Counted from the first letter of the stretch, positions 1 to 8,389 are shown. The stretch: 64,000 bases of DNA from CAVOKN01 sp963696505 (GCA_963696505.1 CAVOKN010000023.1:186001-250000); one strand, 5' to 3'. Numbers and translations are program-made. The notes: generated by a model not told the origin, from the sequence alone.

Positions 1-509
1 ACGTTGCGGCGGCGCTCGGCGCGGGGCAGGCTGGCCTGGGGCACGGAATCGTGGCTGCGTGCGCAGCAGCGCCAGTCGATCGGAATGTGGGTGTGGCGGG
101 ACACGACGCGGGCGATCTCCAGCGCCTGGTTGAAGCCGCGTTCCTTGAGCCGCGAGGGGTGCAGCGGCATCGGCACGATCAGATCCGCGTCGCGGATATC
201 GCGGGTGGCGAGCGCTCCGCCGAGGAAGGGCAGCACGGCGAGCCGGCCCTGGTACTTGAGCGCCTGGACGATGCGGTCCAGTGGAAAGTCATAAGCGTAG
301 GCGGCACGGGTGGCGTCGAAGCGGGGCGGATCCTTGAGGCAGGCGCCGCACACGGCTGCGGCGGGACTGGGCATGGCGCATACCGGGCACACCGCTGCGG
401 GCAGGCGCGGCAGGTCCGTGGCGCAGCGCGCGCACAGCAGTTGCACGCCGGCGGCCGCGCCGCACAGGAAGCAGTCCTGTGGCAGCGCGACGTCGGCGAG
501 TGCGCGCAT
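1..509 (-). CDS. comF: ComF family phosphoribosyltransferase-like protein (3' end outside window)
   Basis: The minus frame is open from an ATG at 507-509 to the left edge, so only about the first 169 residues are visible and the C-terminal phosphoribosyltransferase core is missing. The N-terminal third carries the paired Cys-X2-Cys zinc ribbon typical of ComF (CFLCGAAAG, CARC, CPVCAMP, CGACLK), followed by a segment running through LKYQGRLAVLPFLG and the conserved PMPLHPSRLKERGFNQA stretch. In naturally competent bacteria ComF acts in the cytoplasm on incoming single-stranded DNA; in others its role is unclear. It lies 28 bp from the divergent bioC gene, a common betaproteobacterial arrangement. 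The family call is firm; a competence role here is inference. Confidence 0.9.
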   Translation of the reverse strand, partial: MRALADVALPQDCFLCGAAAGVQLLCARCATDLPRLPAAVCPVCAMPSPAAAVCGACLKDPPRFDATRAAYAYDFPLDRIVQALKYQGRLAVLPFLGGALATRDIRDADLIVPMPLHPSRLKERGFNQALEIARVVSRHTHIPIDWRCCARSHDSVPQASLPRAERRRN

Positions 510-537
510 AATCCGTCGCCCGAGCCCTGCCGCAGCC

Positions 538-1481
538 ATGCCTTCCGAATCCTCCTCCCGGTCTGACGCGTCCGTAGCCCATGATAAGGCCGCTGGCATC
601 GACCGCGCTGCCCTGCGGCAGGCGGCGCGGCGCGCGGCTGTCCATTACGATGCCGCGGCGGTGCTCCAGCGCGAAGTGGCGGCACGCATGGCGGCGCGGC
701 TGGAGTGCATGAAGCTCGCTCCGGCGCGGGTGCTGGACCTGGGCTGCGGCACCGGCGCCGACCTCGAATTTCTCGGCCGCACCTGGCCCGATGCCCAGCG
801 CATCGCCTGCGACTGGTCGCCGGAGATGCTCGCGCAGGCACGCCGCCGCACCTCTGCGCTCGGCCGCTGGCTGCCGTGGCGCGATCGCGGGACGCCGAAG
901 CTGGTGTGCGCCGATGCCGCCCGGCTGCCGCTGAAGGGTGGGAGCGTGGGGCTGGTGTGGTCCAACCTGCTGCTGTACTGGCTCGCCGATCCGGCGGCGG
1001 CGCTGCGCGAGGCGCTGCGGGTGCTGGAAGTGGGGGGGCTGCTGATCTTCTCCACCCTCGGCCCCGACACGCTCAAGGAGCTGCGCCAGGCCTCGCGGGC
1101 GGCAGGAGGCGCTCGCCAGGTGCTGACTTTCACCGACATGCACGACCTGGGCGACATGCTGGCGAACGTCGGGCCTGTCGGACCCAGTGATGGAGATGGA
1201 AATGATCACGCTGACCTATGCCGATCTGGCCAGCCTGCTGGCCGACCTGCGGCACGCTGCGTCGATCAATCCCGACCCCGGCCGCCGCCGCGGGCTCGGC
1301 GGGCGCGGGACGTGGCAGGCGGGTGCGCGAGGGCTACGAGGCGCAGCGCCGCGACGGGCGCCTGCCGGCGAGCTTCGAGGTGGTCTATGGCCACGCCTGG
1401 AAGGTCGCCCCGAGAACTGGCGCCGATGGGCTGGCCATTGTCCAATTCGACCCCACGCGCCGCGGCAAGGGGAAGCCATGA
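538..1481 (+). pseudogene. bioC: Malonyl-ACP O-methyltransferase BioC, two +1 frameshifts
   Basis: BioC methylates malonyl-ACP to start pimelate synthesis for biotin. From ATG 538 the frame shows the SAM-binding motif VLDLGCGTGADLEFLG, the acidic DWSPEMLAQA segment and the post-motif FSTLGPDTLKELRQA. The reading then needs two frame changes. Removing one G from the GGG at 1171-1173 restores VGLSDPVMEMEMITLTYADL. Removing one G from the GGG at 1321-1323 restores WQAVREGYEAQRRDGRLPAS and the normal C-terminus, ending at TGA 1479-1481. All domains are otherwise intact and of normal length. The gene is therefore either freshly inactivated or carries two homopolymer sequence errors; I cannot tell which. 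Its stop overlaps the next start (ATGA). Confidence 0.85.
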
Positions 1482-1639
1482 AGCGCGCCAAACGCAAGCC
1501 ACCCGCCACCCTCAAGCCGCGCAATCCGCTGGCGACCGCGCCGCTGCTTGCCAAGGGTGGCGCGCATCAGCGCCGCGACAAGCGCGCCAGCCGCGCGCGG
1601 CAGAAGGACGCCCTGCGCCGCCGGATCGACGGCGAGTAG
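1478..1639 (+). CDS. Small basic protein of unknown function
   Basis: This 53-residue protein begins at an ATG overlapping the bioC stop codon (ATGA), which suggests translational coupling. It is extremely rich in Lys and Arg (MKRAKRKPPATLKPRNPL at the start, RRDKRASRARQKDALRRR near the end) and has no membrane segment or cysteine. Small basic proteins with a PRNPL core are, as I recall, widespread in betaproteobacteria, but I know of no assigned function. Binding to nucleic acid or ribosomes is a guess from charge alone. The overlap and the composition make it a probable real gene. Confidence 0.6.
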   Translation: MKRAKRKPPATLKPRNPLATAPLLAKGGAHQRRDKRASRARQKDALRRRIDGE

Positions 1640-1651
1640 CTCGAACCGCGC

Positions 1652-2335
1652 CTACTTCCTGCGGGGGAAGAATTTGACGACGCTGTGCTTCACCGGGGGC
1701 GCTGGCGGCGCGCCGTAGGCGCCGTCCAGTTGACGCTGCCGTTCCTGCTGGCGCCACAGGGCGCGCAGGCCGAGCAGCAGCACCACCAGCGCGGCATAGA
1801 CCAGTGCCGGCGTCGGCTCCTCGATTTCCTGCCACAGGTAATGCGCTGCCGCGATGATGGCGACCGCATAGACGCTGCGGTGCAGGTTCTGCCACTTGCG
1901 GCCTCCGAGGCGCCTGACCATGGCATTGCTGGAGGTGGCGGCGAGCGGCAGCATCAGCAACCAGGCGGCGAAGCCGGCGACGATGAAGGGCCGCTTGGCG
2001 ACGTCGGCGGCGATGGCATGCACGTCGAAGCGGTGGTCGAGCATCAGCCAGGTGAGCAGGTGCATCGTGGCATGGACGAAGGTCACCAGGCCGAACAGGC
2101 GCCGCAGCCGGGCCAGCCAGTGCCAGCCGGTGAGCCGGCGTAGCGGCGTCACCGCCAGGGTGACCAGCAGGAAGTTGAAAGTCCAGATGCCCAGCCAGCG
2201 CTGGATCGCTTCGATGGGGTCGTCGCCCAGCGTGCCCTCGATGGCACCGTGGAAGATCCAGGCGAGCGGGGCGAGACAGACGATTATGACGGCGACCTGG
2301 ATCTTTTCGATCGAATTGGCGGGTGAGTAAGGCAT
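1652..2335 (-). CDS. msrQ: Heme-binding membrane subunit MsrQ of the MsrPQ methionine sulfoxide reductase
   Basis: MsrQ is the inner-membrane b-type cytochrome that passes quinone electrons to periplasmic MsrP, which repairs oxidised methionines. The 227-residue product from ATG 2335 has about six hydrophobic helices and histidines typical of the ferric reductase-like domain (FVHATMHLLTWLMLDH, LHRSVYAVAIIAAAHYLW). An upstream in-frame ATG at 2374 would add an unconserved proline-rich leader, so MPYSPANSIEK is preferred. The partner msrP is usually adjacent but is absent on either side here, so it must lie elsewhere or be missing. Confidence 0.88.
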   Translation of the reverse strand: MPYSPANSIEKIQVAVIIVCLAPLAWIFHGAIEGTLGDDPIEAIQRWLGIWTFNFLLVTLAVTPLRRLTGWHWLARLRRLFGLVTFVHATMHLLTWLMLDHRFDVHAIAADVAKRPFIVAGFAAWLLMLPLAATSSNAMVRRLGGRKWQNLHRSVYAVAIIAAAHYLWQEIEEPTPALVYAALVVLLLGLRALWRQQERQRQLDGAYGAPPAPPVKHSVVKFFPRRK

Positions 2336-2410
2336 GGGCGGGAGCGGGTGCGCGTCAGGCCCCGGATTATGCAATGCTCCGCAGCACGGCGCACCCAGCG
2401 CTTGCTGGAT

Positions 2411-2475
2411 TTACAAGGGGGCTCGCCCCCTTGTTCGTCCTCGGGGGATAAACAAGGGGAGTCTCCCCTGGTTCG
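2411..2475. repeat. Two adjacent GC-rich inverted repeats in the msrQ / anti-sigma gap
   Basis: The first hairpin is CAAGGGGG-ctcg-CCCCCTTG at 2414-2433 and the second is CAAGGGGA-gt-CTCCCCTG at 2453-2470. Each is preceded by ACAAGGGG and followed by GTTCG, so they form an imperfect tandem repeat of about 39 bp. They lie downstream of the minus-strand anti-sigma gene and could act as a transcription barrier, but there is no T-run. An intergenic REP-like element is the better description. The rest of 2336-2539 holds nothing I recognise. Confidence 0.6.
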
Positions 2476-2539
2476 TACATGGCAGGTTTTTCCGCCGGCC
2501 CGAAGCTGGACACCTCTCTTTGGTTCCGGCTCGGCCGGC

Positions 2540-3298
2540 TTAGGGATTCAACTGGCGATAGACCAGCGTGGCAACTTCCAGCAGTTGGTCTTTTTCCAGT
2601 TCGCCCGACAGCGCGTAGCCGAGCCTGCCGTCGAGCCAGTAGAAGACGCTGACCTTGTCCTCGCGCGCGTAGCGAAAGGCGGTCTCGCGCTTGTCCGTGG
2701 CGTCGGTGCGAACGTAGAGCGTCAGGCGCTGGCCGCGGGCGTCCTGATACATGAACTGGGCCACCGGCCCCTGGTCGCCGGGCAGGAGCCGTCCTCCCAC
2801 CAGGTCGTAGCCGGCGGAACTTAGCGCTGGCGGCTTGAGTTGGGCGCCGAGGCGCTTCGACAGCCAGGCAGCAAGATGCGCTTCCTGGTCGGCGCCGACT
2901 TCCACCGGGTGGCGCACCTCGGCGGCGAAGACCACATGGGCGATGGCAGCCTGGCGCGGCAGCGAGGCGAGGACCGCCTCGCCCGGGTTGTAGTAGCCGC
3001 GGACGAGGAAGCCGATGGCGCCGCCCACCGTCAGCCACGCGACGACGGCGGCCAGCCGCAGCGGCAGCGCCGCCGGGCCCTTGCGGCCGGCTTCGAGCAG
3101 GCGCGCCGGGATCGGCTCCGCCAGGATGGCGTCGTAGGCGCGGTGCAGCGACTGACTCTGGCTGCGCCAGGCGGCGGCGCTTGCCGCGAGGTCGGGGCGT
3201 TGCGCCAGGACGGACTCCACCTCGACGCGGCGCGCCGGATTCAGCCGGTCGTCGGCGTAGGCATGCAGGTCCTGTTCGCTCAAGGGTTGAGTGTTCAT
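2540..3298 (-). CDS. Membrane-anchored anti-sigma factor
   Basis: The 252-residue protein has an N-terminal helical segment (LSEQDLHAYADDRLNPARR) typical of anti-sigma factors that bind ECF sigma factors. A single transmembrane helix follows near residues 80-100 (LRLAAVVAWLTVGGAIGFLV), then a periplasmic domain. Its ATG overlaps the stop of the ECF sigma gene upstream (ATGA at 3295-3298), so the pair is co-translated. The presumed role is to hold the sigma factor at the membrane until an envelope or oxidative signal arrives. No zinc-anti-sigma HXXXCXXC motif is visible. The signal is unknown. Confidence 0.85.
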   Translation of the reverse strand: MNTQPLSEQDLHAYADDRLNPARRVEVESVLAQRPDLAASAAAWRSQSQSLHRAYDAILAEPIPARLLEAGRKGPAALPLRLAAVVAWLTVGGAIGFLVRGYYNPGEAVLASLPRQAAIAHVVFAAEVRHPVEVGADQEAHLAAWLSKRLGAQLKPPALSSAGYDLVGGRLLPGDQGPVAQFMYQDARGQRLTLYVRTDATDKRETAFRYAREDKVSVFYWLDGRLGYALSGELEKDQLLEVATLVYRQLNP

Positions 3299-3798
3299 TT
3301 CACGACCTTCAGTAGCGCGGGTTCGTCCCCCGCCAGCAGTCCGCGCAGCCGCTCGCGGGCGCGGGACAGGCGCGACATCACGGTTCCAATGGGGATGCCG
3401 AGCGCCTTGGCGGTGTCACCGTAGCTCAGTTCCTCCAGTGCGATCAGCAGCAGCACCTCGCGCTGCTGCACCGGCAAGCCTTGCAGGACCTTGGCCAGAT
3501 CGCCCAGTTCCAGCGCGTCGCTCTGGGTGGCGCGCGTTTCCGGTTCGGGCGATGCGTCCTCGTCGCCGTAGTAATCGATGCGCTGCCCGGCCTTGATCTG
3601 ATTGACGAACACGTTGTGCATGATGGCGAACAGCCACGCACGCAGGTTGCTGCCGGCGCGCCACAGGCTCCAGCGCGACAGGGCGCGCTCCAGCGTGTCC
3701 TGCACCAGGTCGTCGGCGCGCGCGGCGTCGCCGGTCAGCGCCCGCGCGTAGCGACGCAGCCGCGGAATCTCTGCGACGACGAGGTCTCGGTCAGCCAT
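3295..3798 (-). CDS. ECF-type RNA polymerase sigma factor
   Basis: The 167-residue protein has sigma region 2 (YARALTGDAARADDLVQDTL and LRAWLFAIMHNVFVNQ) and region 4 (LPVQQREVLLLIALEELSYG, then the helix-turn-helix AKALGIPIGTVMSRLSRARE), with no regions 1 or 3, as expected for an ECF sigma. It is the first gene of a two-gene operon with its anti-sigma factor. Cytochrome c4 lies upstream in the same orientation, but a terminator separates them. The regulon cannot be read from the window; oxidative stress is only a guess from the neighbouring msrQ. Confidence 0.92.
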   Translation of the reverse strand: MADRDLVVAEIPRLRRYARALTGDAARADDLVQDTLERALSRWSLWRAGSNLRAWLFAIMHNVFVNQIKAGQRIDYYGDEDASPEPETRATQSDALELGDLAKVLQGLPVQQREVLLLIALEELSYGDTAKALGIPIGTVMSRLSRARERLRGLLAGDEPALLKVVK

Positions 3799-3873
3799 GG
3801 TCGGGCCTTGTATCGATCATGGGTAGAACACTGCGCGGGCGCGCATTATTCCAACCGCGGGGAAGGGCCAAAC

Positions 3874-3898
3874 AAAAAGGGTGGCCGCAGCCACCCTT
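3874..3898 (-). terminator. Rho-independent terminator of the cytochrome c4 gene
   Basis: The stem AAGGGTGGC / GCCACCCTT (3877-3885 with 3890-3898, loop CGCA) is followed on the minus strand by a run of T (AAAAA at 3874-3878 on the plus strand). It sits 22 bp after the cytochrome c4 stop. Confidence 0.85.
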
Positions 3899-3919
3899 CG
3901 AGCCGACGTGCTGGCGTGT

Positions 3920-4552
3920 CTAGCGCAGGCCGGCGATGTAGTCCGCCACGGCCTTGATCTCCGCGTCAGTCATCTTGATCGCGACCATCCGCATCATCCG
4001 GTTCGGGTCGTTGACGCGCTCGCTATTGCGGAACGCCTTCAATTGGGTCTCGGTGTAGTCGGCGAACTGGCCGGAGAGGCGCGGATACTGGGCAGGCATG
4101 CCAGCGCCCGTCGGACCGTGGCAGCCGGCGCAGGCGGGCAGGCCCTTGGCGGCGTCGCCGGCGCGGAACAGTTTCTGACCCAGTTCGATGCTGGCCTTGT
4201 TCTTGGCGGATTCGGGCTGCAGCTTCTGGGCGGAGAACCAGGCCGCCAGGCCCTTCATGTCCTCGTCGGAAAGCGCGGCGACCATGCCGTTCATGATCGC
4301 GTTCTGGCGTTCGGCGGGCTTGCCGTCGGCGGCCTTGAAGTTGCGCAATTGCTTGTAGAGATAGTCCTCGATCTGGCCGGCAATCTTGGGATTGGGCGCT
4401 GCCGCGCTGTTGCCGTCGGCATTGTGGCAGCCGACACAAACCTGGGATGCGATCTGCTGCCCCTTGGCAGCGTCGGCCTTGGCCGGAACCTGTTCCGCTG
4501 CCTGCACGGCAAACGCCGCAAACGCCAGCGGCAGCACCATCGAAACCTTCAT
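3920..4552 (-). CDS. Cytochrome c4, periplasmic dihaem
   Basis: A cleavable signal peptide (MKVSMVLPLAFAAFAVQAAE) is followed by two c-type haem domains with CVGCH and CAGCH motifs, and by later methionines that can serve as distal ligands. This is the two-domain layout and the length (210 residues) of cytochrome c4, which carries electrons to terminal oxidases. GAGGAG lies 7 nt upstream of the ATG at 4552, so this start is preferred over the ATG at 4558, which would have only 1 nt of spacing. A terminator follows. It is separate from the downstream sigma operon. Confidence 0.93.
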   Translation of the reverse strand: MKVSMVLPLAFAAFAVQAAEQVPAKADAAKGQQIASQVCVGCHNADGNSAAAPNPKIAGQIEDYLYKQLRNFKAADGKPAERQNAIMNGMVAALSDEDMKGLAAWFSAQKLQPESAKNKASIELGQKLFRAGDAAKGLPACAGCHGPTGAGMPAQYPRLSGQFADYTETQLKAFRNSERVNDPNRMMRMVAIKMTDAEIKAVADYIAGLR

Positions 4553-4644
4553 CGTCATGCTCCTCGAAGCCCGGGACAAGATAAAACTGCTATTCTAACC
4601 CAGCTAATCTGCGCTGCGCCACGCTGCGCGCCCCCGCCAGTCCC

Positions 4645-5265
4645 ATGCCTCCCCTGCCCGTCACCCGCTTCGACCTATCGGTTGCCCGCATCGAGGACCT
4701 CCCGCCTCCCGGCATGCCCGAGGTCGCCTTCGCCGGCCGGTCGAACGCAGGCAAGTCCAGTGCGATCAATGCTCTGGTGCGCCATAACCGGCTTGCCTTC
4801 GTCAGCAAGACCCCCGGGCGCACCCAGTTGATCAACTTCTTTCGCTGTGGCGACCGGGGATTTCTCGTCAACCTGCCGGGCTACGGCTATGCGCAGGTGC
4901 CGGAAGCGGTGCGCCGGGGCTGGCAGGGAGCCCTGGAGCATTACCTGCGGCGACGTCGGGCGCTGGTGGGCATGGTCTTGATCATGGATGCCCGCCACCC
5001 GATGACGCCGCTGGATCGCCGGATGCTGGACTGGTTCGCCCCCACCGGCAGGCCGGTGCACGTGCTTCTGACCAAGTCCGACAAGCTGATCCGCAGTGAG
5101 GGAGCGCTCACCTTGCAGCGCCTGGGGCAGGCCTTGGCAGAATATCCGCTTGCAGCGAGTGCCCAGCTTTTCTCCAGCCTGAAGAAAACGGGACTGGATG
5201 AGGCCGAGGCGGTGATCCTGGGCTGGTTCGACGGGCGGCTTGCAGAAAAGAATGCCCCCGGTTAA
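4645..5265 (+). CDS. engB: Ribosome biogenesis GTP-binding protein EngB (YsxC/YihA)
   Basis: This is an essential GTPase of large-subunit assembly. The G1 motif is GRSNAGKSS, the G2 region is SKTPGRTQLINFF, G3 is LPGYGYAQVP (an EngB-type switch II) and G4 is TKSDK. The 206-residue length is normal. It is transcribed away from cytochrome c4, leaving about 90 bp for divergent promoters, which matches a common betaproteobacterial arrangement. A GC-rich hairpin begins inside the last codons and may end the transcript. Confidence 0.95.
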   Translation: MPPLPVTRFDLSVARIEDLPPPGMPEVAFAGRSNAGKSSAINALVRHNRLAFVSKTPGRTQLINFFRCGDRGFLVNLPGYGYAQVPEAVRRGWQGALEHYLRRRRALVGMVLIMDARHPMTPLDRRMLDWFAPTGRPVHVLLTKSDKLIRSEGALTLQRLGQALAEYPLAASAQLFSSLKKTGLDEAEAVILGWFDGRLAEKNAPG

Positions 5266-5283
5266 AGGGGATAAACCGGGGGC
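5254..5283 (+). terminator. GC-rich hairpin at the engB stop codon
   Basis: A perfect 10-bp inverted repeat, GCCCCCGGTT / AACCGGGGGC, has a 10-nt loop and overlaps the engB stop codon (TAA 5263-5265). No T-run follows, so intrinsic termination is likely but not certain. Confidence 0.55.
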
Positions 5284-5429
5284 GTAACGCCTTAACTTGA
5301 TTAAGGCACCCGCTCAGGGAGGTGAAGCGGGAGACGATTCGTCATCGTCCGAGAATTGAGACCGGCGGCTGGCGAGAAAAGTTCAACGGTCCTTCAACAG
5401 TCCTATTGCAGCTTTCTTGTGGAGTAGCG

Positions 5430-6446
5430 ATGAGCGATCAAGCCAAGTTCCCCTCGACCCGCATGCGCCGCATGCGGCGGGACGATTTCTCGCGCCGGCT
5501 GATGCGCGAGACGCGCCTGACGGCGGACGACCTGATCTACCCGGTGTTCGTGCTGGAGGGCAGCCGCATCTCCGAAGCGGTGCCGTCCATGCCCGGCGTG
5601 TTTCGCCATTCGCTGGACCGGCTGCTGACGGTGGCCGAGGAGGCGCTGGAACTGGGCGTTCCGGCGCTCGCCCTGTTCCCGGTGATCGAGTCTGGGCTCA
5701 AGACTCCTGGGGCGGAGGAGGCCTACAACCCGGACGGTCTGGTGCCGCGGGTGGTCAGGGCGCTCAAGAGTCAGTTGCCGGAACTCGGCGTGATCACCGA
5801 CATCGCGCTCGATCCCTACACCAGCCACGGGCAGGACGGCCTGATCGCCGCCGACGATCCCCGCGCCTACGTGCTCAACGACGAGACCCTGGAGGTGCTG
5901 GCCAGGCAGGCTTTGTGTCATGCCCAGGCCGGCGCCGACGTCGTCGCCCCGTCGGACATGATGGACGGGCGCGTCGCGCGCATCCGCGGTGAACTCGATG
6001 TCCACCGCATGATTCACACCCGCATCCTGGCCTACTCGGCCAAGTACGCATCGAGCTTCTACGGCCCCTTCCGCGACGCCGTTGGCTCCGCCGCCAACCT
6101 CGGCAAGGGCAACAAGTACACCTACCAGATGGATCCCGCCAACTCGGACGAGGCGCTGCGGGAAGTGGCGCTGGACATCGCCGAGGGCGCCGACATGGTG
6201 ATGGTCAAACCGGGCATGCCCTACCTCGACATCGTGCGCCGGGTGAAGGACGAACTGCGGGTGCCGACCTACGTCTATCAGGTCAGCGGCGAGTACGCCA
6301 TGCTCAAGGCCGCGGCGCAGAACGGTTGGCTGGCCGAAGAGGCCTGCGTGCTGGAGGCGCTGCTGGGCTTCAAGCGCGCCGGCGCCGACGGGGTGCTGAC
6401 TTATTACGCGCTGGACGCGGCGCGGTGGCTCAAGCGGGGCGGTTGA
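5430..6446 (+). CDS. hemB: Delta-aminolevulinic acid dehydratase (porphobilinogen synthase)
   Basis: HemB condenses two aminolevulinate molecules into porphobilinogen in haem and sirohaem synthesis. The 338-residue protein carries the Schiff-base lysine regions (YSAKYASSFYGPFRDAVGSA and MVMVKPGMPYLD) and the core VVAPSDMMDGRV. The metal region reads TDIALDPYTSHGQDG, with Asp and no zinc-binding cysteine cluster, so this is the magnesium-type rather than the zinc-type enzyme. The frame opens further upstream at 5322, but ATG 5430 gives the usual N-terminus and follows a GGAG. Confidence 0.97.
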   Translation: MSDQAKFPSTRMRRMRRDDFSRRLMRETRLTADDLIYPVFVLEGSRISEAVPSMPGVFRHSLDRLLTVAEEALELGVPALALFPVIESGLKTPGAEEAYNPDGLVPRVVRALKSQLPELGVITDIALDPYTSHGQDGLIAADDPRAYVLNDETLEVLARQALCHAQAGADVVAPSDMMDGRVARIRGELDVHRMIHTRILAYSAKYASSFYGPFRDAVGSAANLGKGNKYTYQMDPANSDEALREVALDIAEGADMVMVKPGMPYLDIVRRVKDELRVPTYVYQVSGEYAMLKAAAQNGWLAEEACVLEALLGFKRAGADGVLTYYALDAARWLKRGG

Positions 6447-6455
6447 GCCGTCCCC

Positions 6456-6779
6456 TCAGCCTTTTTTTTGCTGCGACTCCAGCCACAGCGCCCGGCCGAA
6501 GGCTTTCCAGACCGGGCCGCCGTGAGTGTGGAGATCTTCCTCGTTGGCGCTCTCGGCCATCACCTTGAGCATCAACTGGGCGAGGCCGAAGAGTTCGAGC
6601 TTTTCGATGTTCGCCGGCGTGGCCGGGTGTTCGGCGTCGATGTGGCAGGCCAGCGCCTCGCGCGCCAGGGCGCGCACCGCCACTGCGTCGTCCCAGTCTA
6701 TGCCCAGCGCTATCCCCTGACGCACGATCTGCTGTTCGATGCGCCGCGCTTCCTCGGCATGGTGCTCGAAGCCCGACAT
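6456..6779 (-). CDS. Conserved protein of unknown function downstream of slmA
   Basis: The 107-residue protein starts at ATG 6779 (MSGFEHHAEEARRIEQQI), 20 bp after the slmA stop, and probably shares its transcript. It is acidic and helical, with no signal peptide, membrane helix or cysteine pair; the histidines (HHAEEAR, CHIDAEHP, LHTHGG) are suggestive but not diagnostic. I do not recognise a functional family. It ends 9 bp from the convergent hemB stop. Confidence 0.75.
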   Translation of the reverse strand: MSGFEHHAEEARRIEQQIVRQGIALGIDWDDAVAVRALAREALACHIDAEHPATPANIEKLELFGLAQLMLKVMAESANEEDLHTHGGPVWKAFGRALWLESQQKKG

Positions 6780-6799
6780 GGCGGAGCCTGCCCCGGCGA

Positions 6800-7420
6800 T
6801 CAGTCGATCGGTCCGTCCCAGGCCGGCGCCCCGCTGGCGCCGCAGGCGGCGCACAGCAGCCGCCACTGCTGCGGCCACTGTGCCATGGGTTCGCGGGCGA
6901 AGCCGCTCTTGACGAACTGCTGCCAGCGCCCCGTCACGTAGCACATCAGCATGTTGGCGGCGGCGCCCGCGTCCTCGGCGGAAGTCAGTTCCCGGGTACC
7001 GGCGGCAATCTTGAGGGACTGCTTCAAAGCCGCCTCGACGCGGTCGAGGAGCTGGTTGATGCGCGCCTGGAGCCGGTCGTTCTCGTAGACCAGAGCCTCG
7101 CCCACCAGCACCCGGGTCAGCCCGCGGTTCTTCTGGGCGAAGCCGAGTAGCATGGCGAGGATCAGCTCGACCTGCCTGATGCCGGATTGCTCCTCGGCAG
7201 CGATCTTGTTGATCACCGAGAACAGGCTGGATTCGATGAACTCGATCAGCCCTTCGTACATCTGCGCCTTGCTGGCAAAGTGGCGGTAGAGCGCCGCCTC
7301 GGAGACGTCGAGCTTCGCCGCCAGCAGGGCGGTGGTGATCTTCTCCCCTTTGGGATCCTGGAGCAGTTCAGCGATGGTCTGCAGGATCTGGAGCTTGCGC
7401 TCGCCAGGTCGCGCCGGCAT
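6800..7420 (-). CDS. slmA: Nucleoid occlusion factor SlmA (TetR family)
   Basis: SlmA binds specific chromosomal sites and blocks FtsZ ring assembly over the nucleoid. The N-terminal helix-turn-helix reads TTALLAAKLDVSEAALYRHF and is followed by SKAQMYEGLIEFIE, the signature that separates SlmA from ordinary TetR regulators. The C-terminal part is the dimerisation and FtsZ-binding domain. From ATG 7420 the length is 206 residues; an upstream in-frame start at 7465 would add an unconserved basic tail. It is followed by a small gene of unknown function. Confidence 0.92.
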   Translation of the reverse strand: MPARPGERKLQILQTIAELLQDPKGEKITTALLAAKLDVSEAALYRHFASKAQMYEGLIEFIESSLFSVINKIAAEEQSGIRQVELILAMLLGFAQKNRGLTRVLVGEALVYENDRLQARINQLLDRVEAALKQSLKIAAGTRELTSAEDAGAAANMLMCYVTGRWQQFVKSGFAREPMAQWPQQWRLLCAACGASGAPAWDGPID

Positions 7421-7504
7421 GGATTCCCCCCGTCGTTCTCGTTTTCGGCCCGCGGCAGCGGGCACGCCGATTCTATCCCCGCACCGACGGGAATGGCACC
7501 GTGC

Positions 7505-8389
7505 CTACTTGCTCTTGATCATCGTGCCGACCCCGTGGTCGGTGAGGATCTCCAGCAGCAGGGCATGGTCCACTCGGCCGTCGATGATGTGCACCGAGCG
7601 CACGCCGCCGCGGGCGGCATCGAGCGCGGACGAGATCTTGGGCAGCATGCCGCCGGAGAGGGTGCCGTCGGCGAACAAGCCGTCGATCTGCTTGGGGGTG
7701 AGGCCGGTGAGCAGATTTCCCGCCTTGTCCAGCACGCCGGGCGTGTTGGTGAGCAGCACCAGCTTCTCGGCGCGCAGGATCTCGGCCAGCTTGCCGGCGA
7801 CGACGTCGGCGTTGATGTTGTAGGTCTCGCCCTGGGCGCCGACGCCGATGGGCGCGATCACCGGGATGAAGTCGCCGCTGTCGAGGAAGGTGATGATCGA
7901 GGGGTCGATGCTGGTGATCTCACCCACCTGGCCGATGTCGATCATCTCCTCGGGCTTGTCCTTGTTGGGCAGCAGCAGCTTCTTGGCGCGGATGAAATTG
8001 CCGTCCTGACCGGTGAGGCCCACCGCCTTGCCGCCGTGCTGGTTGATGAGGTTTACGATGTCCTTGTTAACCTGGCCGCCGAGAACCATCTCGACGATGT
8101 CCATGGTCTCCTCGTCGGTCACCCGCATGCCCTGGATGAACTCACCCTTCTTGCCGACGCGCTTGAGCAGGTCTTCGATCTGCGGGCCGCCGCCATGCAC
8201 CACCACCGGGTTCATGCCCACCAGCTTGAGCAGCACCACGTCGCGCGCGAAGCCGTCCTGCAGCTTGGGGTCGGTCATGGCGTTGCCGCCGTACTTGATG
8301 ACGATGGTCTTGTCGAAGAAGCGCTTGATGTAAGGCAGGGCTTCCGACAGGACGCCGGCCTTGTCCGCCGGGGAGAGGTGGTCGCTCAT
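7505..8389 (-). CDS. argB: Acetylglutamate kinase
   Basis: ArgB phosphorylates N-acetylglutamate, the second step of arginine synthesis. Visible motifs are the ATP-binding IKYGGNAM, the substrate loop VHGGGPQIEDLLKR, NINADVVAGKLAE and the C-terminal GGMLPKISSALDAARGG. The N-terminal helix before the first strand (LSPADKAGVLSEALPYIKRF) is the feature of arginine-feedback-regulated hexameric enzymes. Length is 294 residues from ATG 8389. The argC gene of the same pathway lies far away at 28404, so arginine genes are dispersed here. Confidence 0.97.
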   Translation of the reverse strand: MSDHLSPADKAGVLSEALPYIKRFFDKTIVIKYGGNAMTDPKLQDGFARDVVLLKLVGMNPVVVHGGGPQIEDLLKRVGKKGEFIQGMRVTDEETMDIVEMVLGGQVNKDIVNLINQHGGKAVGLTGQDGNFIRAKKLLLPNKDKPEEMIDIGQVGEITSIDPSIITFLDSGDFIPVIAPIGVGAQGETYNINADVVAGKLAEILRAEKLVLLTNTPGVLDKAGNLLTGLTPKQIDGLFADGTLSGGMLPKISSALDAARGGVRSVHIIDGRVDHALLLEILTDHGVGTMIKSK

